From: Chitinophaga pinensis
GTDB lineage: Bacteria > Bacteroidota > Bacteroidia > NS11-12g > UBA955
Direction of reading: 5' to 3'
DNA length: 64,000 nucleotides
NCBI GenBank assembly: GCA_945877575.1
Contig: CAMDUE010000007.1
Span: 1-64,000 of the forward strand
The notes beneath the pieces are model-generated. The model was not told the DNA's origin. It ran no database searches and saw only the letters and a program-made list of their open reading frames with translations. The position numbers were made by a program, and so were the translations under genes. How positions within the stretch are numbered: position 1 is the stretch's first letter; every line of letters starts with the position of its first letter. Shown here one piece after another: positions 18,828 through 29,138 of this stretch.

Positions 18828-20342
18828 TTACCCGTGATTTTCAGGCCTCATTTGAGGGAAGAACAAAACCTCTTGAATGGATGCTTGATTGGTAAGCATC
18901 ATGGTTAAACGATCAATACCCACACCCAATCCGCTGGTTGGAGGCATACCGTATTCTAAGGCACGAATAAAGTCGTGATCCATGGCCATAGCCTCATCAT
19001 CTCCTCGTTCTGCCAATACCAATTGTTCTTCAAATCGTTCCTTTTGGTCTATTGGATCGTTCAACTCTGTGTAAGCATTGGCAATTTCTTTTCCGTTTAC
19101 AAAAAGTTCGAATCGCTCAACCAAACCAGCTTTGCTGCGGTGCTTTTTGGTTAAAGGACTCATTTCAATGGGGTAATCAGTGATGAAGGTAGGCTGAATT
19201 AAATGTTTTTCAGCAGTAGCTCCGAAGATTTCATCAATCAATTTACCGTATCCCATTTTAGATGTAATTTCACATCCAATGCTTTTTGCGAAGTCACCCA
19301 ACTCTTGTTCAGTTTTTCCTTCAATGTTAAATCCGCTATATTTCAAGATGGCTTCTGCCATGGTGAATCTTTGGTATGGACGGGCAAAGCTGATTTCATT
19401 TTCTCCAACAACAGCGGTTGTAGTTCCGTTAACGTCATTGGCACATTTTTCAATCATTTCTTCAACAAAATCCATCATCCAATAGTAGTCTTTGTAGGCA
19501 ACATAGATCTCTAATCCCGTAAATTCAGGGTTGTGGGTTCTGTCAATACCTTCATTTCGGAAGTTTTTGGCAAATTCGTAAACGCCGTCAAATCCGCCCA
19601 CAATCAATCGCTTCAAGTAAAGTTCATTGGCAATTCTCAAGTACAATTTCATGTCTAGAGCATTGTGATGGGTTTCAAATGGACGTGCTGTAGCTCCGCC
19701 GTGTACCGCCTGCAAAGTGGGCGTTTCAACCTCTAAATATCCACGATCATTGAATGTATTTCTCAACGACTGAATGATTCTGGTTCTCTTTAGGAATATT
19801 TCTTTGTGCTGAGGATTCACCACTAGATCCACATAACGCATGCGGTAGCGTGCCTCAGGGTCAGTGAAAGCATCAAATACAACGCCGTCTTTTTCTTTGG
19901 GAAGTGGAAGTGGATTTAAACACTTAGAAAGCAATTTGAACGATTGTACGTGTAGAGTAGTCTCTCCGGTTTGAGTGCTGAATACATATCCCTCGAAACC
20001 AAGAATATCGCCAATGTCGAGGAGTTTTTTAAATACGGTATTGTACAATTCCTTGTCATCACCAGGACAAACCTCGTCTCGGTTGATGTATACTTGAATT
20101 TTGGAGGTGCTATCTTGAATTACTGCAAATGCGGCCTTGCCCATGATGCGTCTAGCCATCATTCTACCGGCAATTACGGTATGTTTGAATTTCTCTGGAT
20201 TCGACGGAAATTCATTTTTAATTTCATCGGCAGTGGTGTTTACCGGAAATAGTTCAGCAGGGTAGGGATCAATGCCCAATGCACGCAATTCGTCAAGCGA
20301 TTGACGACGAAGCAGTTGTTGTTCGTTAAAAGAAGGTTCCAT
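18828..20342 (-). CDS. lysS: Lysyl-tRNA synthetase, class II
   Basis: A 504-residue class II enzyme that charges tRNA-Lys. The N-terminal OB-fold anticodon-binding domain ([21 protein letters not shown], ~58-140) precedes the catalytic core, with motif 2 ([15 protein letters not shown]) and motif 3 ([14 protein letters not shown]) intact. It is full length. The ATG at 20342 follows a perfect -7 box that overlaps the lspA stop codon, so lysS can be transcribed apart from the ileS-lspA genes upstream. Confidence 0.97.
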   Translation of the reverse strand: MEPSFNEQQLLRRQSLDELRALGIDPYPAELFPVNTTADEIKNEFPSNPEKFKHTVIAGRMMARRIMGKAAFAVIQDSTSKIQVYINRDEVCPGDDKELYNTVFKKLLDIGDILGFEGYVFSTQTGETTLHVQSFKLLSKCLNPLPLPKEKDGVVFDAFTDPEARYRMRYVDLVVNPQHKEIFLKRTRIIQSLRNTFNDRGYLEVETPTLQAVHGGATARPFETHHNALDMKLYLRIANELYLKRLIVGGFDGVYEFAKNFRNEGIDRTHNPEFTGLEIYVAYKDYYWMMDFVEEMIEKCANDVNGTTTAVVGENEISFARPYQRFTMAEAILKYSGFNIEGKTEQELGDFAKSIGCEITSKMGYGKLIDEIFGATAEKHLIQPTFITDYPIEMSPLTKKHRSKAGLVERFELFVNGKEIANAYTELNDPIDQKERFEEQLVLAERGDDEAMAMDHDFIRALEYGMPPTSGLGVGIDRLTMMLTNQASIQEVLFFPQMRPENHG

Positions 20343-20352
20343 GAATCAGCTG

Positions 20353-20360
20353 CAAAGTTA
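20353..20360 (-). promoter_or_regulatory. -7 box TAACTTTG for lysS
   Basis: A perfect TAnnTTTG box 10 nt before the lysS ATG. Its upstream end overlaps the stop codon of lspA, so this would be an internal promoter in a run of same-direction genes. Confidence 0.6.
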
Positions 20361-21026
20361 ACCTTCAGAATCTTCTGATGAAGGATCTTTTGCTGCTTTT
20401 TTTGGAAAAACTATTTTTACCGATGGAAGTTCAAACTGATTTCGAGCAATCAATAGGGTTGCAACACCTACAGTAATGCATGCATCTGCAAAATTCCAGA
20501 TGGGGGCGAAGAACACAAAATGCTCCCCACCACTGAAAGGAATCCATTCTGGCAATACGCCTTCCCAAAGAGGAGCATAAAACATATCTACAACATGACC
20601 TTCAAACCAACTTGCTACATAGCCGTTTATATCGTCAAAAATCACACCGTAAAAAACGGAATCAATGATGTTTCCGATGGCTCCTGTTAATATTAATGAT
20701 ATGGAAAAAATCAACCCAAACGGACTTTTTTCGCGAATCATGGCTTTCAGATAGAAGAAGCCGAAAATAGAAACTGCGATTCGGAAGAAAGTGAGAAACA
20801 GTTTCCCAACTTTTCCTCCGCCGAACAGAGTGATGCCGTAGGCCATACCGTCATTTTCAATGAAATAAATCTTAAACCAGTCTCCCAATAAAGGGTATGT
20901 TTCACCATAAACGAAATGGGTTTTTACGTACACTTTAATGATTTGATCAATGATAAGTCCAACGAATACGACAGACAATGCAATTGTCCATGCCTTTTTA
21001 GGGGCTATATTGTTAAAAAACGACAT
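20358..21026 (-). CDS. lspA: Lipoprotein signal peptidase (signal peptidase II)
   Basis: A 222-residue inner-membrane aspartyl peptidase that removes signal peptides from prolipoproteins. The catalytic Asp residues are in GNIIDSVFYG (Asp122) and NFADACI (Asp181), between four hydrophobic segments. It is longer than the enterobacterial enzyme because of an insertion between the last catalytic motifs (~130-170), which I recall as usual in Bacteroidota. The start is set at ATG 21026 (MSFFNNIAPKKAW), 7 bp after the preceding stop; the frame is open further upstream, but only inside the neighbouring gene. Several lipoproteins in this window would be its substrates. Confidence 0.93.
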   Translation of the reverse strand: MSFFNNIAPKKAWTIALSVVFVGLIIDQIIKVYVKTHFVYGETYPLLGDWFKIYFIENDGMAYGITLFGGGKVGKLFLTFFRIAVSIFGFFYLKAMIREKSPFGLIFSISLILTGAIGNIIDSVFYGVIFDDINGYVASWFEGHVVDMFYAPLWEGVLPEWIPFSGGEHFVFFAPIWNFADACITVGVATLLIARNQFELPSVKIVFPKKAAKDPSSEDSEG

Positions 21027-21033
21027 ATTCAAC

Positions 21034-21411
21034 TTACCTGCGGTTCTTCGCCTCAACCGTTTCTGTAGTGTGTGGAACCACTCTCAATCTTTCAGCAGGA
21101 ATCAATTTTCCGGTGGTCTTACAAACACCGTAAGTTTTGTTGTGAATACGAACCATTGCGGCTTCCAAACTTTTGATGAATTTCAACTGATGGGCAGCCA
21201 ATTGATTTATTTTTTCCTTTTCAGCCGTTTCAGCACCATCATCAAGGGTTAAATAATTATTATTTGTTGAGTCTGTGCCATTTTCATTGCCTGATTTCAA
21301 CTGACCTTGAAGGGTTTTAAATTCATCTTTTGCACGGTCTAATTTTGCTTGTATCAAGTTTTTGAATTCTTCCAATTCTTCGTCGTTGTAGCGTGTTTTT
21401 TCCTTTTCCAT
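21034..21411 (-). CDS. TraR/DksA-family protein lacking zinc-finger cysteines
   Basis: A 125-residue protein with an N-terminal coiled coil (YNDEELEEFKNLIQAKLDRA) and a C-terminal TraR/DksA-like segment (IHNKTYGVCKTTGKLIPAER). A classical DksA zinc finger has four cysteines; here only one remains, so zinc binding is unlikely. DksA-type proteins enter the RNA polymerase secondary channel and modulate initiation with ppGpp. Whether this variant still does so cannot be told. It lies between ileS and lspA with gaps of 12 and 7 bp, implying one transcript. Confidence 0.85.
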   Translation of the reverse strand: MEKEKTRYNDEELEEFKNLIQAKLDRAKDEFKTLQGQLKSGNENGTDSTNNNYLTLDDGAETAEKEKINQLAAHQLKFIKSLEAAMVRIHNKTYGVCKTTGKLIPAERLRVVPHTTETVEAKNRR

Positions 21412-21423
21412 AGGTTTTAAAAT

Positions 21424-24400
21424 TTATGCTTTTTGGATATCTATAAATACCTCAGTTTCATAAACATCGGTAGCGTGTGTGGTACAATTATCGTTAAACT
21501 CAATTTTGATTGCAAGTACTTCTTTACAAATATAATTGTAAAATGCTACTATACTGTTAACAACATGCTCCTCAGCTTTATACTGAACACTGATTTTATC
21601 GGTTACCTCAAAATCAGATTCTTTTCTGATATTTTGAATTCTATTTACCAATTCTCGGGCAATTCCTTCTTGTAAAAGTGCTTCGGAAATATGAATATCC
21701 AGAGCCACTGTAATATCGCCTTCATTAGCTACCAACCAACCCGGCATATCTTGAGCGCTTATCTCAACATCGGTTAGGTTGATTTTTACTTCTCCGAACT
21801 CTGGTAAAGTTATGCTGATCTCACCATGACTCTCTAATTCTGTAATTTCGTTAGGTCCAAAAGCAGCGATTAACTCAGCAGCTTTCTTCATGTGCGGCCC
21901 TAATTGCTTTCCGAGGGATTTAAAATTGGGCTTAACCTTTTTAACCAGAAGTTGATTGTCAGCGGCTAAAAATTCAATTTCCTTTACGTTTACTTCAGAT
22001 TTGATGATATCAGAAACATTCACCAATTCTTGTTGCATTTTCTCAGATAAAGCTGGAATTAAAACTTTCTGTAGGGGCTGCCTAACCTTTATTTTTTCTT
22101 TCTTTCTCAAGGATAATACCAAAGAACAAACTCTTTGCGCTTTTTCCATTTGAGATTCTAAAAGTGGATCAATTAACTCTGGGTTATACTTGGGCCATTC
22201 ACTCAGGTGAACGGATTGAATATCTAAATTACGTGGTGCATTTAACGCCTTAAACAACCATTCTGCGAAGAATGGTGCAACGGGCGACATTAGCCTAGAT
22301 ACGGTTTCCAAACAAACAAAAAGGGTATCATAAGCCACTTGTTTTTCATGGTTCATTTCTCCTTTCCAAAATCTTCGTCTGGAAAGTCTCACAAACCAGT
22401 TGCTCAACTGTTCACCTACAAACTCTTCAATGGCACGAGACGCTCTGGTGGGGTCGTAATCATTTAAAGATTCTTCTACTTCCTTGACCAATGAATGAAG
22501 TTTACTCAAAATCCAACGATCCAGTTCTGTGCGCTGATCTTTAGAGATTTCATTTTCTTCAGAATATATATAACTGTCTATGTTCGCGTAAATTGCGAAG
22601 AACGAATAAGTATTGTAAAAGGTTCCTAAAAACTTCCTCTGTGATTCAACAACACCTTCAAGGTCGAATTTAAGATTGTCCCAAGGTTGAGAGTTGGTAG
22701 ACATGTACCATCTTACAGCATCAGCGCCATATTTCTCAACGGTGCTAAACGGATCAATAGCATTCCCCAATCGTTTGCTCATTTTGTTTCCGTGTTTATC
22801 GAGCACCAATCCGTTGGCAATGACATTCTTAAAGGCAACCTCGTCAAAGAGCATTACACCCAAGGCATGAAGGGTAAAGAACCATCCTCTAGTTTGGTCA
22901 ACTCCTTCAGCGATAAAGTCAGCTGGGAAGTTTTTCTTAAAAACATCTTCATTTTCAAACGGCCAATGCCATTGAGCATAGGGCATAGCACCGCTGTCAA
23001 ACCATACATCAATCAGGTCTGATTCTCGCTTCATGGGTTTGCCGGATGCACTCACCAGAGTTATTTCATCTACAAAGGGTCTGTGCAAATCAAAATTTGC
23101 AGTATCAACTGATTGATTCAGTTTTAGAAGTTCATTGGCTTTATTAATCTCGTGCACAAGTTCTTCCAAACTGCCAATGCATATTTCTTCTGTTTGGTCT
23201 TCAGTTCTCCAGATAGGAAGTGGGGTTCCCCAGTATCTAGATCTGCTCAAGTTCCAATCTACCAAGTTTTCCAACCAATTACCAAATCTGCCTTCTCCTG
23301 TGCTTTTAGGTTTCCAGTTGATGGTTTTATTCAATTCAACCATTCGGTCTTTTACCGCAGTAGTTTTGATGAACCAACTTTCTAGCGGATAATAAAGTAT
23401 AGGCTTATCAGTTCTCCAACAATGGGGGTAAGAGTGTTCGTATTTTTCAACTTTGAATGCTTTATTCTCTGTCTTAAGTTTGATGGATATTCTTTCATCA
23501 ACACTCAAATATTTATCTCTACCTTGTTTTTGAGCTTGCTCCAGTTTTTCAGCATCTGTTAAATAAGCTTCTTTCACATATTCTCCAGCAAAATCAACTA
23601 CCTCTTCAACAAATTTCCCTTCTCTATTAACCAATGTTAAACTACCGATGCCGTTCTGTTTTGCCACTCTGAAGTCATCAGAACCAAAACTAGGGGCAAT
23701 ATGAACTATACCCGTTCCGTCTTCGGTACTTACGAAATCTCCCAAGATCACCCTAAAAGCATCGCCATCAGTGGGCTGTGCATAGGGAAGAAGTTGCTCG
23801 TATTTAACACCGGCTAGGTCTTTTCCTAATTCAGATTTTATTTTTTTCCAGGGGATGTTTTTATCTCCTTTGTTATACGCACCAAAATCACCATTTTCAT
23901 TCTCGGGAGTAAAATACTTGTTCACTAGGGCCGTCGCCATTGTGACTTTTACAAGATCTCCGGTATATGGATTGAATGTTTCAATGGTTGAATATTCAAT
24001 TTTTGCACCTACTGCAAGAGCTGTATTGGATGGAAGTGTCCACGGAGTGGTTGTCCATGCTAAAAAGTACTCATTTTGAGTTCCTGCGCGCTTAAATTGA
24101 GCCACAATGGTGGTATCCTTAACCATTTGGTATGTACCAGGTTGGTTCAATTCGTGTGAACTCAAACCTGTTCCTGCCGCTGGTGAAAACGGTTGAATGG
24201 TGTGTCCTTTGTACAACAAACCCTTATCATAGAGCTTTTTCAGTAGGTTCCAAAGGGTCTCTATATATGAATTTTCGTAGGTGACATAGGGATTGTCAAG
24301 GTCAACCCAAAAGCCAATTCTTTTGGTGAGATCATCCCATTTATCTTTAAATTCAAGTACGTCTTTGCGGCATTCTTTGTTGTAATCAGCCACAGAGATT

Positions 24401-24726
24401 TTAGTGCCAATATCGTCTTTGCGAATTCCTAAGCGTTTTTCTACCTGCAATTCTATGGGTAATCCGTGGGTGTCCCAACCCCCTTTTCTTTCTACTCTGT
24501 ATCCTTGTAAGGTTTTGTAGCGACAAAAGATATCCTTCATTGCTCTGGCCATCACGTGGTGAATACCAGGCATTCCATTGGCAGATGGTGGGCCTTCAAA
24601 GAAGGTAAATGACTTATCTGCTGGGCGCGAATCAATGCTCTTTTGAAAGATTTTTTCATCTTCCCAGAACTTTAGGATTTCGCGCTCTATTTCAGGCCAA
24701 TTCAGTTGTGATAGAGTAGAATACAT
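21424..24726 (-). CDS. ileS: Isoleucyl-tRNA synthetase
   Basis: A 1100-residue class I synthetase that charges tRNA-Ile and edits misactivated valine. The HIGH-equivalent reads GIHH (His56-57), within PSANGMPGIHH, and the second signature is KMSKR at 648-652. The CP1 editing domain lies between them. The length and sequence favour the longer, eukaryote-like type (IleS2), which is less sensitive to mupirocin than the short type; that is inference from resemblance. It has its own -7 box at 24744-24751 and heads the ileS, DksA-like, lspA cluster. Confidence 0.96.
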   Translation of the reverse strand: MYSTLSQLNWPEIEREILKFWEDEKIFQKSIDSRPADKSFTFFEGPPSANGMPGIHHVMARAMKDIFCRYKTLQGYRVERKGGWDTHGLPIELQVEKRLGIRKDDIGTKISVADYNKECRKDVLEFKDKWDDLTKRIGFWVDLDNPYVTYENSYIETLWNLLKKLYDKGLLYKGHTIQPFSPAAGTGLSSHELNQPGTYQMVKDTTIVAQFKRAGTQNEYFLAWTTTPWTLPSNTALAVGAKIEYSTIETFNPYTGDLVKVTMATALVNKYFTPENENGDFGAYNKGDKNIPWKKIKSELGKDLAGVKYEQLLPYAQPTDGDAFRVILGDFVSTEDGTGIVHIAPSFGSDDFRVAKQNGIGSLTLVNREGKFVEEVVDFAGEYVKEAYLTDAEKLEQAQKQGRDKYLSVDERISIKLKTENKAFKVEKYEHSYPHCWRTDKPILYYPLESWFIKTTAVKDRMVELNKTINWKPKSTGEGRFGNWLENLVDWNLSRSRYWGTPLPIWRTEDQTEEICIGSLEELVHEINKANELLKLNQSVDTANFDLHRPFVDEITLVSASGKPMKRESDLIDVWFDSGAMPYAQWHWPFENEDVFKKNFPADFIAEGVDQTRGWFFTLHALGVMLFDEVAFKNVIANGLVLDKHGNKMSKRLGNAIDPFSTVEKYGADAVRWYMSTNSQPWDNLKFDLEGVVESQRKFLGTFYNTYSFFAIYANIDSYIYSEENEISKDQRTELDRWILSKLHSLVKEVEESLNDYDPTRASRAIEEFVGEQLSNWFVRLSRRRFWKGEMNHEKQVAYDTLFVCLETVSRLMSPVAPFFAEWLFKALNAPRNLDIQSVHLSEWPKYNPELIDPLLESQMEKAQRVCSLVLSLRKKEKIKVRQPLQKVLIPALSEKMQQELVNVSDIIKSEVNVKEIEFLAADNQLLVKKVKPNFKSLGKQLGPHMKKAAELIAAFGPNEITELESHGEISITLPEFGEVKINLTDVEISAQDMPGWLVANEGDITVALDIHISEALLQEGIARELVNRIQNIRKESDFEVTDKISVQYKAEEHVVNSIVAFYNYICKEVLAIKIEFNDNCTTHATDVYETEVFIDIQKA

Positions 24727-24743
24727 GGAATTACGTAAAACTG

Positions 24744-24751
24744 CAAAAATA
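24744..24751 (-). promoter_or_regulatory. -7 box TATTTTTG for ileS
   Basis: A perfect TAnnTTTG box 17 nt before the ileS ATG, between the upstream terminator hairpin and the gene. Confidence 0.6.
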
Positions 24752-24761
24752 CGTGATTTTG

Positions 24762-24795
24762 ACCCAAAAGAAAAGGCCGCTTATTTGAAGCGGCC
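24762..24795 (-). terminator. Intrinsic terminator after the secreted hydrolase-like gene
   Basis: An 8-bp perfect stem (GGCCGCTT at 24775-24782 with AAGCGGCC at 24788-24795) encloses a 5-nt loop. On the minus strand it is followed by TTTTCTTTT. It lies 39 bp after the stop codon at 24834 and insulates ileS from the operon upstream. Confidence 0.85.
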
Positions 24796-24833
24796 CTTTC
24801 GTGAGATCAATATTTTAATTGATAATGAATCAG

Positions 24834-26375
24834 TTATTCAACCACCAATTTGGTTGCACCCATTCCATTTTCAAATTGCATAGAAATCATATAAATACCA
24901 GCAGGTAAATCTAAAGTATATTCATTGTGATTTCCTGTAATATTCAATGAACGAACTTTTTGTCCGTTGATATTTCTGATTTCTGCGCTCAACAAGTTGT
25001 TGTTTTCCCAATTGTTGTGAAGGGTAAGGTGATTTTTAGCTGGGTTCGGAGCAACTGTAACGTTAGAAGCCCAGTTAATTTTGTTGATACCTACGCTCTC
25101 AACCAATCCCATAGCTACCGCCATACGAGGTGAAAAATAACGTTGTAAACTGTCAACAAACAACAAAGCACGACTCTTGCTCATGAAGGGGTTTGTAGCT
25201 TTTGCACCAGCCAAAATTGCATCAACTGGGTAGAATTGTTTAGGCAACATTTTGATAGCGGCAGTATCCCACCACTCGTAAGGTCCTGAAGCGTTTACCA
25301 AACCAACAATAGGGTATAAACCATCAATACCGTTGTTTACTTTATTTATAGCACGGGTATAGTCATCCATTACCTTGCCTTTGAATACATCGTTGTTTCC
25401 AAATTTATCGGCACGGTCCATTACATCGTATCCACCAGAAACTTCAACCACTTGAAGAGTAGTACCTGGTACGTTAACCATTCCTGTAGTATATGGAGCA
25501 AATGGGTCATTTACTGAATGTGACCACAACATTGGGATTTCTCCTTTTTCTAACCAAGATGAATCACCCAATGCACCTCCAATTTGGAAGGCAATCTTCG
25601 CATCATCAGAACTATGTCCAGGGGTGTTAACCTTATTGAATGGGCCACCTTGTGGAGTTGGAACAGTGATTCCACCATATCCATAACGATCTCCCCACAT
25701 AGCATCCATAACCATGGCAGCACCTGTACTAGGATCGCGGAATTTATTGATAGTTATTTCGCCTTGACGATCTAAAGCAGCATATGCTGAAGTGATGTAA
25801 GAACCGGTTCCTTGACCACCTACGCAATATTTAGTGGTATCAACACTAAATGTATTACCAAAAGCAGCAGCATTTTCTTTCCACCAACGAATGCAAGAGT
25901 GTAAATCTTGAACACCTTTATAAGCTGCGTTGATGATGGTGCTACGACGAACATTTTCATCTAAAGAGCGAGGATCCCATCCTTGACGGTAAGCAATAGA
26001 TGCAACTACATAACCTTTACGTGCAAATTCATAGCACATTTCAACAGTTGCACTATCGTCTTTGGCACCAGTTGGTGTGTTATTTATGTATCTGGGTAAG
26101 AAACTACCAGTATGTAGATAGATAATTAACGGACGATTGCTTGAACCATCATTTGGAGCATAAATATCCATTTTTAGGGACTCCAACATGAATTGAGGAC
26201 CAGCTTTAGTGGTGTCCATATCACCATAAAGAACGGTGTAATTTTGTGCATAGGTAACATTTTTAGTTACCGAAACTTTTGAACGATCGATGACATTGTC
26301 AACGAAACGAATTTGAGCCGAAATGCTTGAAATACAAGCTAAAGCAAACGACCCAACAAGTAATAATTTTCTCAT
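24834..26375 (-). CDS. Secreted alpha/beta-hydrolase-like protein with T9SS sorting domain
   Basis: A 513-residue protein with a signal peptide (ends ISSISAQ, ~20 residues) and a type A T9SS tail (VAPNPAKNHLTLHNNW ... TKLVVE). The middle resembles carboxylesterase-like alpha/beta hydrolases: RPLIIYLHTGSF at the oxyanion region and KYCVGGQGTGSY where the nucleophile elbow should be. The elbow reads Gly-Gln-Gly-Thr-Gly (187-191), with Gly189 in place of the catalytic Ser. The protein may therefore be non-catalytic or use another nucleophile (Thr190 or Ser192). It follows the TonB receptor gene by 52 bp with no -7 box between, so the two probably form an operon. Confidence 0.8.
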   Translation of the reverse strand: MRKLLLVGSFALACISSISAQIRFVDNVIDRSKVSVTKNVTYAQNYTVLYGDMDTTKAGPQFMLESLKMDIYAPNDGSSNRPLIIYLHTGSFLPRYINNTPTGAKDDSATVEMCYEFARKGYVVASIAYRQGWDPRSLDENVRRSTIINAAYKGVQDLHSCIRWWKENAAAFGNTFSVDTTKYCVGGQGTGSYITSAYAALDRQGEITINKFRDPSTGAAMVMDAMWGDRYGYGGITVPTPQGGPFNKVNTPGHSSDDAKIAFQIGGALGDSSWLEKGEIPMLWSHSVNDPFAPYTTGMVNVPGTTLQVVEVSGGYDVMDRADKFGNNDVFKGKVMDDYTRAINKVNNGIDGLYPIVGLVNASGPYEWWDTAAIKMLPKQFYPVDAILAGAKATNPFMSKSRALLFVDSLQRYFSPRMAVAMGLVESVGINKINWASNVTVAPNPAKNHLTLHNNWENNNLLSAEIRNINGQKVRSLNITGNHNEYTLDLPAGIYMISMQFENGMGATKLVVE

Positions 26376-26427
26376 ATTTTAGTTTAGTTTTAAACGAAAT
26401 TAATAAAATAAATGATTATTTTTCCAT

Positions 26428-29052
26428 TTACTTATTGGTGTGTGTATTTGCCTTCGTTGGCAAATCATACAATACAGAGAAATAAGCCATTCGACCAATC
26501 CGCGGCCCACCATACACTTGCATCACCATATTGTTGGTTAAATTGGATGCTCCAAGTTTACATTGTAGGTGATATTTGGGGATTTCTTTGGCCACCATGG
26601 CATCAATCAAATAATAGGATGAAATGTTTCCAGTAAATTGTGGACTTCCTTCGAAAACAAAACCTTCTACCCATTTAAAGTTGATATTGAACGAAAGTTG
26701 CTCCACATTTTTTACTTTCATCTGACTACCTGAAAGGCTAAAATTGAATTTATGCCTTGGAGTATTAAAAGCAGGTATAATAGGATCTTGATTGTCTTGC
26801 TTATTCAATTGGTTGTATGAATGGTTAAAGCCAACAGTATAATAATCACCAAAGAAATAGTTTAAGCCAATGGATGTACCTTGTGTAGTAACGGGAGTTT
26901 CAGCATTCGTTGCAATTCGGTATACTTGTCCACCCATAATTTTATTGATCGTAGGATCGATAAATGGGTCGAATCCAATTTTGTATCCTATAAAATCTTC
27001 ATAATAGGAATAGTAAGCACTGAAATCAATGTTGAGTTTATTTTTAAAGAGAAAGGCCTTGTATCCTACTTCAATGCTCTTTACTTTTTCGGGAACTACA
27101 GGAGCAACATCAAAATACTTCAGAATGCTGAGGTCAGGCTGGGCCACTAAGAAATAATCGTTGAGAGACTCCATGGTAACCAAATTCTGATATCCCTTGA
27201 TATTCCCCAACAAAATAGCTCTACCAACATTATAGTATAAATATTGGTCAGCCAACGTAGGATTTCTAACACCGCTGGTCAACGAAAGGCGATAGTAGGT
27301 AATCTTGTCAGGGGTGTAAACAAAAGACAATGCAGGGGAGTATACAAACGGAAAATTCACATTCTTGTCAACCCTGAAGGTGGCGTTCATTTTCAACTTG
27401 TCTTTCATGTATTTTTTCTCATAGCCAGCATAAGTTCCCGCTTCGGTGTTGGTAATGACTCTACCGTTTGTGTCTGAAAAAATAGTTCCAGCTGAATTGG
27501 GCGTGTACAATCTACCACTTATACCCAATTTAAGTTTATGCCTGTTACCTAAATCAAAATTATGCTCTGCTTGGAAATTATAAAGGGCACTTTTATCATA
27601 AAATCCGCTACCGCCTTCACCAAAGCTTTTTCTGCTGGTAATGGCATTTTTCAAAGAATCAAACCTTTCAGAACCCGACTGAAATCTATTATAAGTTACA
27701 TCAAAGGGATGTTGAATTCCTCTGAAATCATTGGCAGAGTTGGCCTTTTCCTTGGCTTCATTGTGCCACTGGGTAAATTGATCTATGTTATTATTGACCA
27801 AATCATCCATCATTCTCTTAAAAAGATCTAAGCTGTCAGCAGGAAAGAAATTTGGATATCCGGGTAGTTTTTTTACTTGAGGCTTGATTTTGTTTCGCCA
27901 ATAATTTTGATAATCTCCTCCCCAAAGGTCATCGGGTTTAGTTGCTTGTTGCATGAGAAGAGCAGTGAAAACAGCATCATACGTATTACCTGCATCTTCA
28001 TGCGTAGCGTATGCACGAATGAACCCGTCTTTATGTTTGTATTCAATTCTGTTTTGAAGGAATTGAATGTCGTTTAAGCTGTATCTATTATCGCCTTGAT
28101 AAACGGTAGTACCCATACCAAAGTTAATTTGATAGATGAATTCCTTTCGCTTGTCTTTGAAGGGTTTAGCGGCGAAGGCAGCGCTGGTTTTTAAATTATA
28201 GGTGTTGTAATCAACCAAATCTTTTTCCCAATATCCATCTCTGAAATAACGTTTCAATCCCGGAACGTCGTACATACCAGCAACACTGGTTTGGTCGTAT
28301 TCGCCGGGCCTAAGAACTTCGTCGCCATATTTATTGATGGCATCGTAACCCCCTGGGTTGTTTCTTGCTACTTTTGAATCTTGTACTGGGTCTTGATTGT
28401 CTGCAACCCAATCATAGGCCTGCATATAATAGAAGTTTGTTTTAAAGGCAAACAATTCACGGTGCTTCTTGTCGTAAAAAACTTTAGCATAGCGCAATGA
28501 GTTTTCCATCAATTGCCTTTCGCCCATTTTGAATTTGTAACTGAAACCTGGAGTTTTCCATGGGTCTTTGGTAGTCATGCTAATTACACCATTAAATGCC
28601 CCTGGCCCGTAATACGACGAGCTTGCACCCACCACAATTTCTTGTCCAGCGACATCCAACTCTGAAGCTCCTAAGAAGTTACCCAACGAGAAATTCAAAC
28701 CAGGGCTTTGATTATCTACCCCGTCAATGACTTGAAGTGTACGAACGGGCGAGGTAGAGTTAAACCCACGAGTATTAACGATTCTAAATCCCAAAGAAGC
28801 CGAAGTTACATCAACGCCTTTGAGGTGACCCAATGCCTCATAAAAATCAGACGCTGGAGTTTCTTTGATGCTTTGAGCGGTCATACTTTCAACGGTCAGA
28901 GCAGACTCTTTCAGTTTTTCTTTGAGTCGATTTTGCTTGATTCTAACTTCGTCTATTCGGTCAATTTGTGCCGTATCGCCTTCTCCTTGAGATAAAAGAG
29001 AAGAATTAAAGCCAATAAAGAATAAGGCAATCAGTAGGTTGCGCTTTGTCAT
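26428..29052 (-). CDS. TonB-dependent receptor
   Basis: An 874-residue outer-membrane receptor. A signal peptide (MTKRNLLIALFFIGFNSSLLSQ) leads directly into the plug (LKESALTVESMTAQSIKETPASDFYEAL is its start; then NTRGFNSTSPVRTLQVIDGVD), without the carboxypeptidase-regulatory domain of the other receptor at 14784. A long aromatic-rich barrel follows. The ligand is unknown; no lipoprotein partner of the SusD type is present, and the downstream partner is the T9SS-secreted hydrolase-like protein. The start is placed at 29052 because it begins the signal peptide; an in-frame ATG seven codons upstream is less plausible. Confidence 0.9.
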   Translation of the reverse strand: MTKRNLLIALFFIGFNSSLLSQGEGDTAQIDRIDEVRIKQNRLKEKLKESALTVESMTAQSIKETPASDFYEALGHLKGVDVTSASLGFRIVNTRGFNSTSPVRTLQVIDGVDNQSPGLNFSLGNFLGASELDVAGQEIVVGASSSYYGPGAFNGVISMTTKDPWKTPGFSYKFKMGERQLMENSLRYAKVFYDKKHRELFAFKTNFYYMQAYDWVADNQDPVQDSKVARNNPGGYDAINKYGDEVLRPGEYDQTSVAGMYDVPGLKRYFRDGYWEKDLVDYNTYNLKTSAAFAAKPFKDKRKEFIYQINFGMGTTVYQGDNRYSLNDIQFLQNRIEYKHKDGFIRAYATHEDAGNTYDAVFTALLMQQATKPDDLWGGDYQNYWRNKIKPQVKKLPGYPNFFPADSLDLFKRMMDDLVNNNIDQFTQWHNEAKEKANSANDFRGIQHPFDVTYNRFQSGSERFDSLKNAITSRKSFGEGGSGFYDKSALYNFQAEHNFDLGNRHKLKLGISGRLYTPNSAGTIFSDTNGRVITNTEAGTYAGYEKKYMKDKLKMNATFRVDKNVNFPFVYSPALSFVYTPDKITYYRLSLTSGVRNPTLADQYLYYNVGRAILLGNIKGYQNLVTMESLNDYFLVAQPDLSILKYFDVAPVVPEKVKSIEVGYKAFLFKNKLNIDFSAYYSYYEDFIGYKIGFDPFIDPTINKIMGGQVYRIATNAETPVTTQGTSIGLNYFFGDYYTVGFNHSYNQLNKQDNQDPIIPAFNTPRHKFNFSLSGSQMKVKNVEQLSFNINFKWVEGFVFEGSPQFTGNISSYYLIDAMVAKEIPKYHLQCKLGASNLTNNMVMQVYGGPRIGRMAYFSVLYDLPTKANTHTNK

Positions 29053-29138
29053 AAAATACAGATATTCTTGCAAGATAATGTTTTTAGATTCGATTCAAAA
29101 CTCAAAATTAAATTGCCTAAAATTGTAGTGCGATTCGA

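Noticed and set aside
29066-29075. TCTTGCAAGA palindrome upstream of the TonB receptor at 29052 as an operator
   Set aside because: Ten bases without flanking symmetry or a matching site elsewhere; too weak to list.
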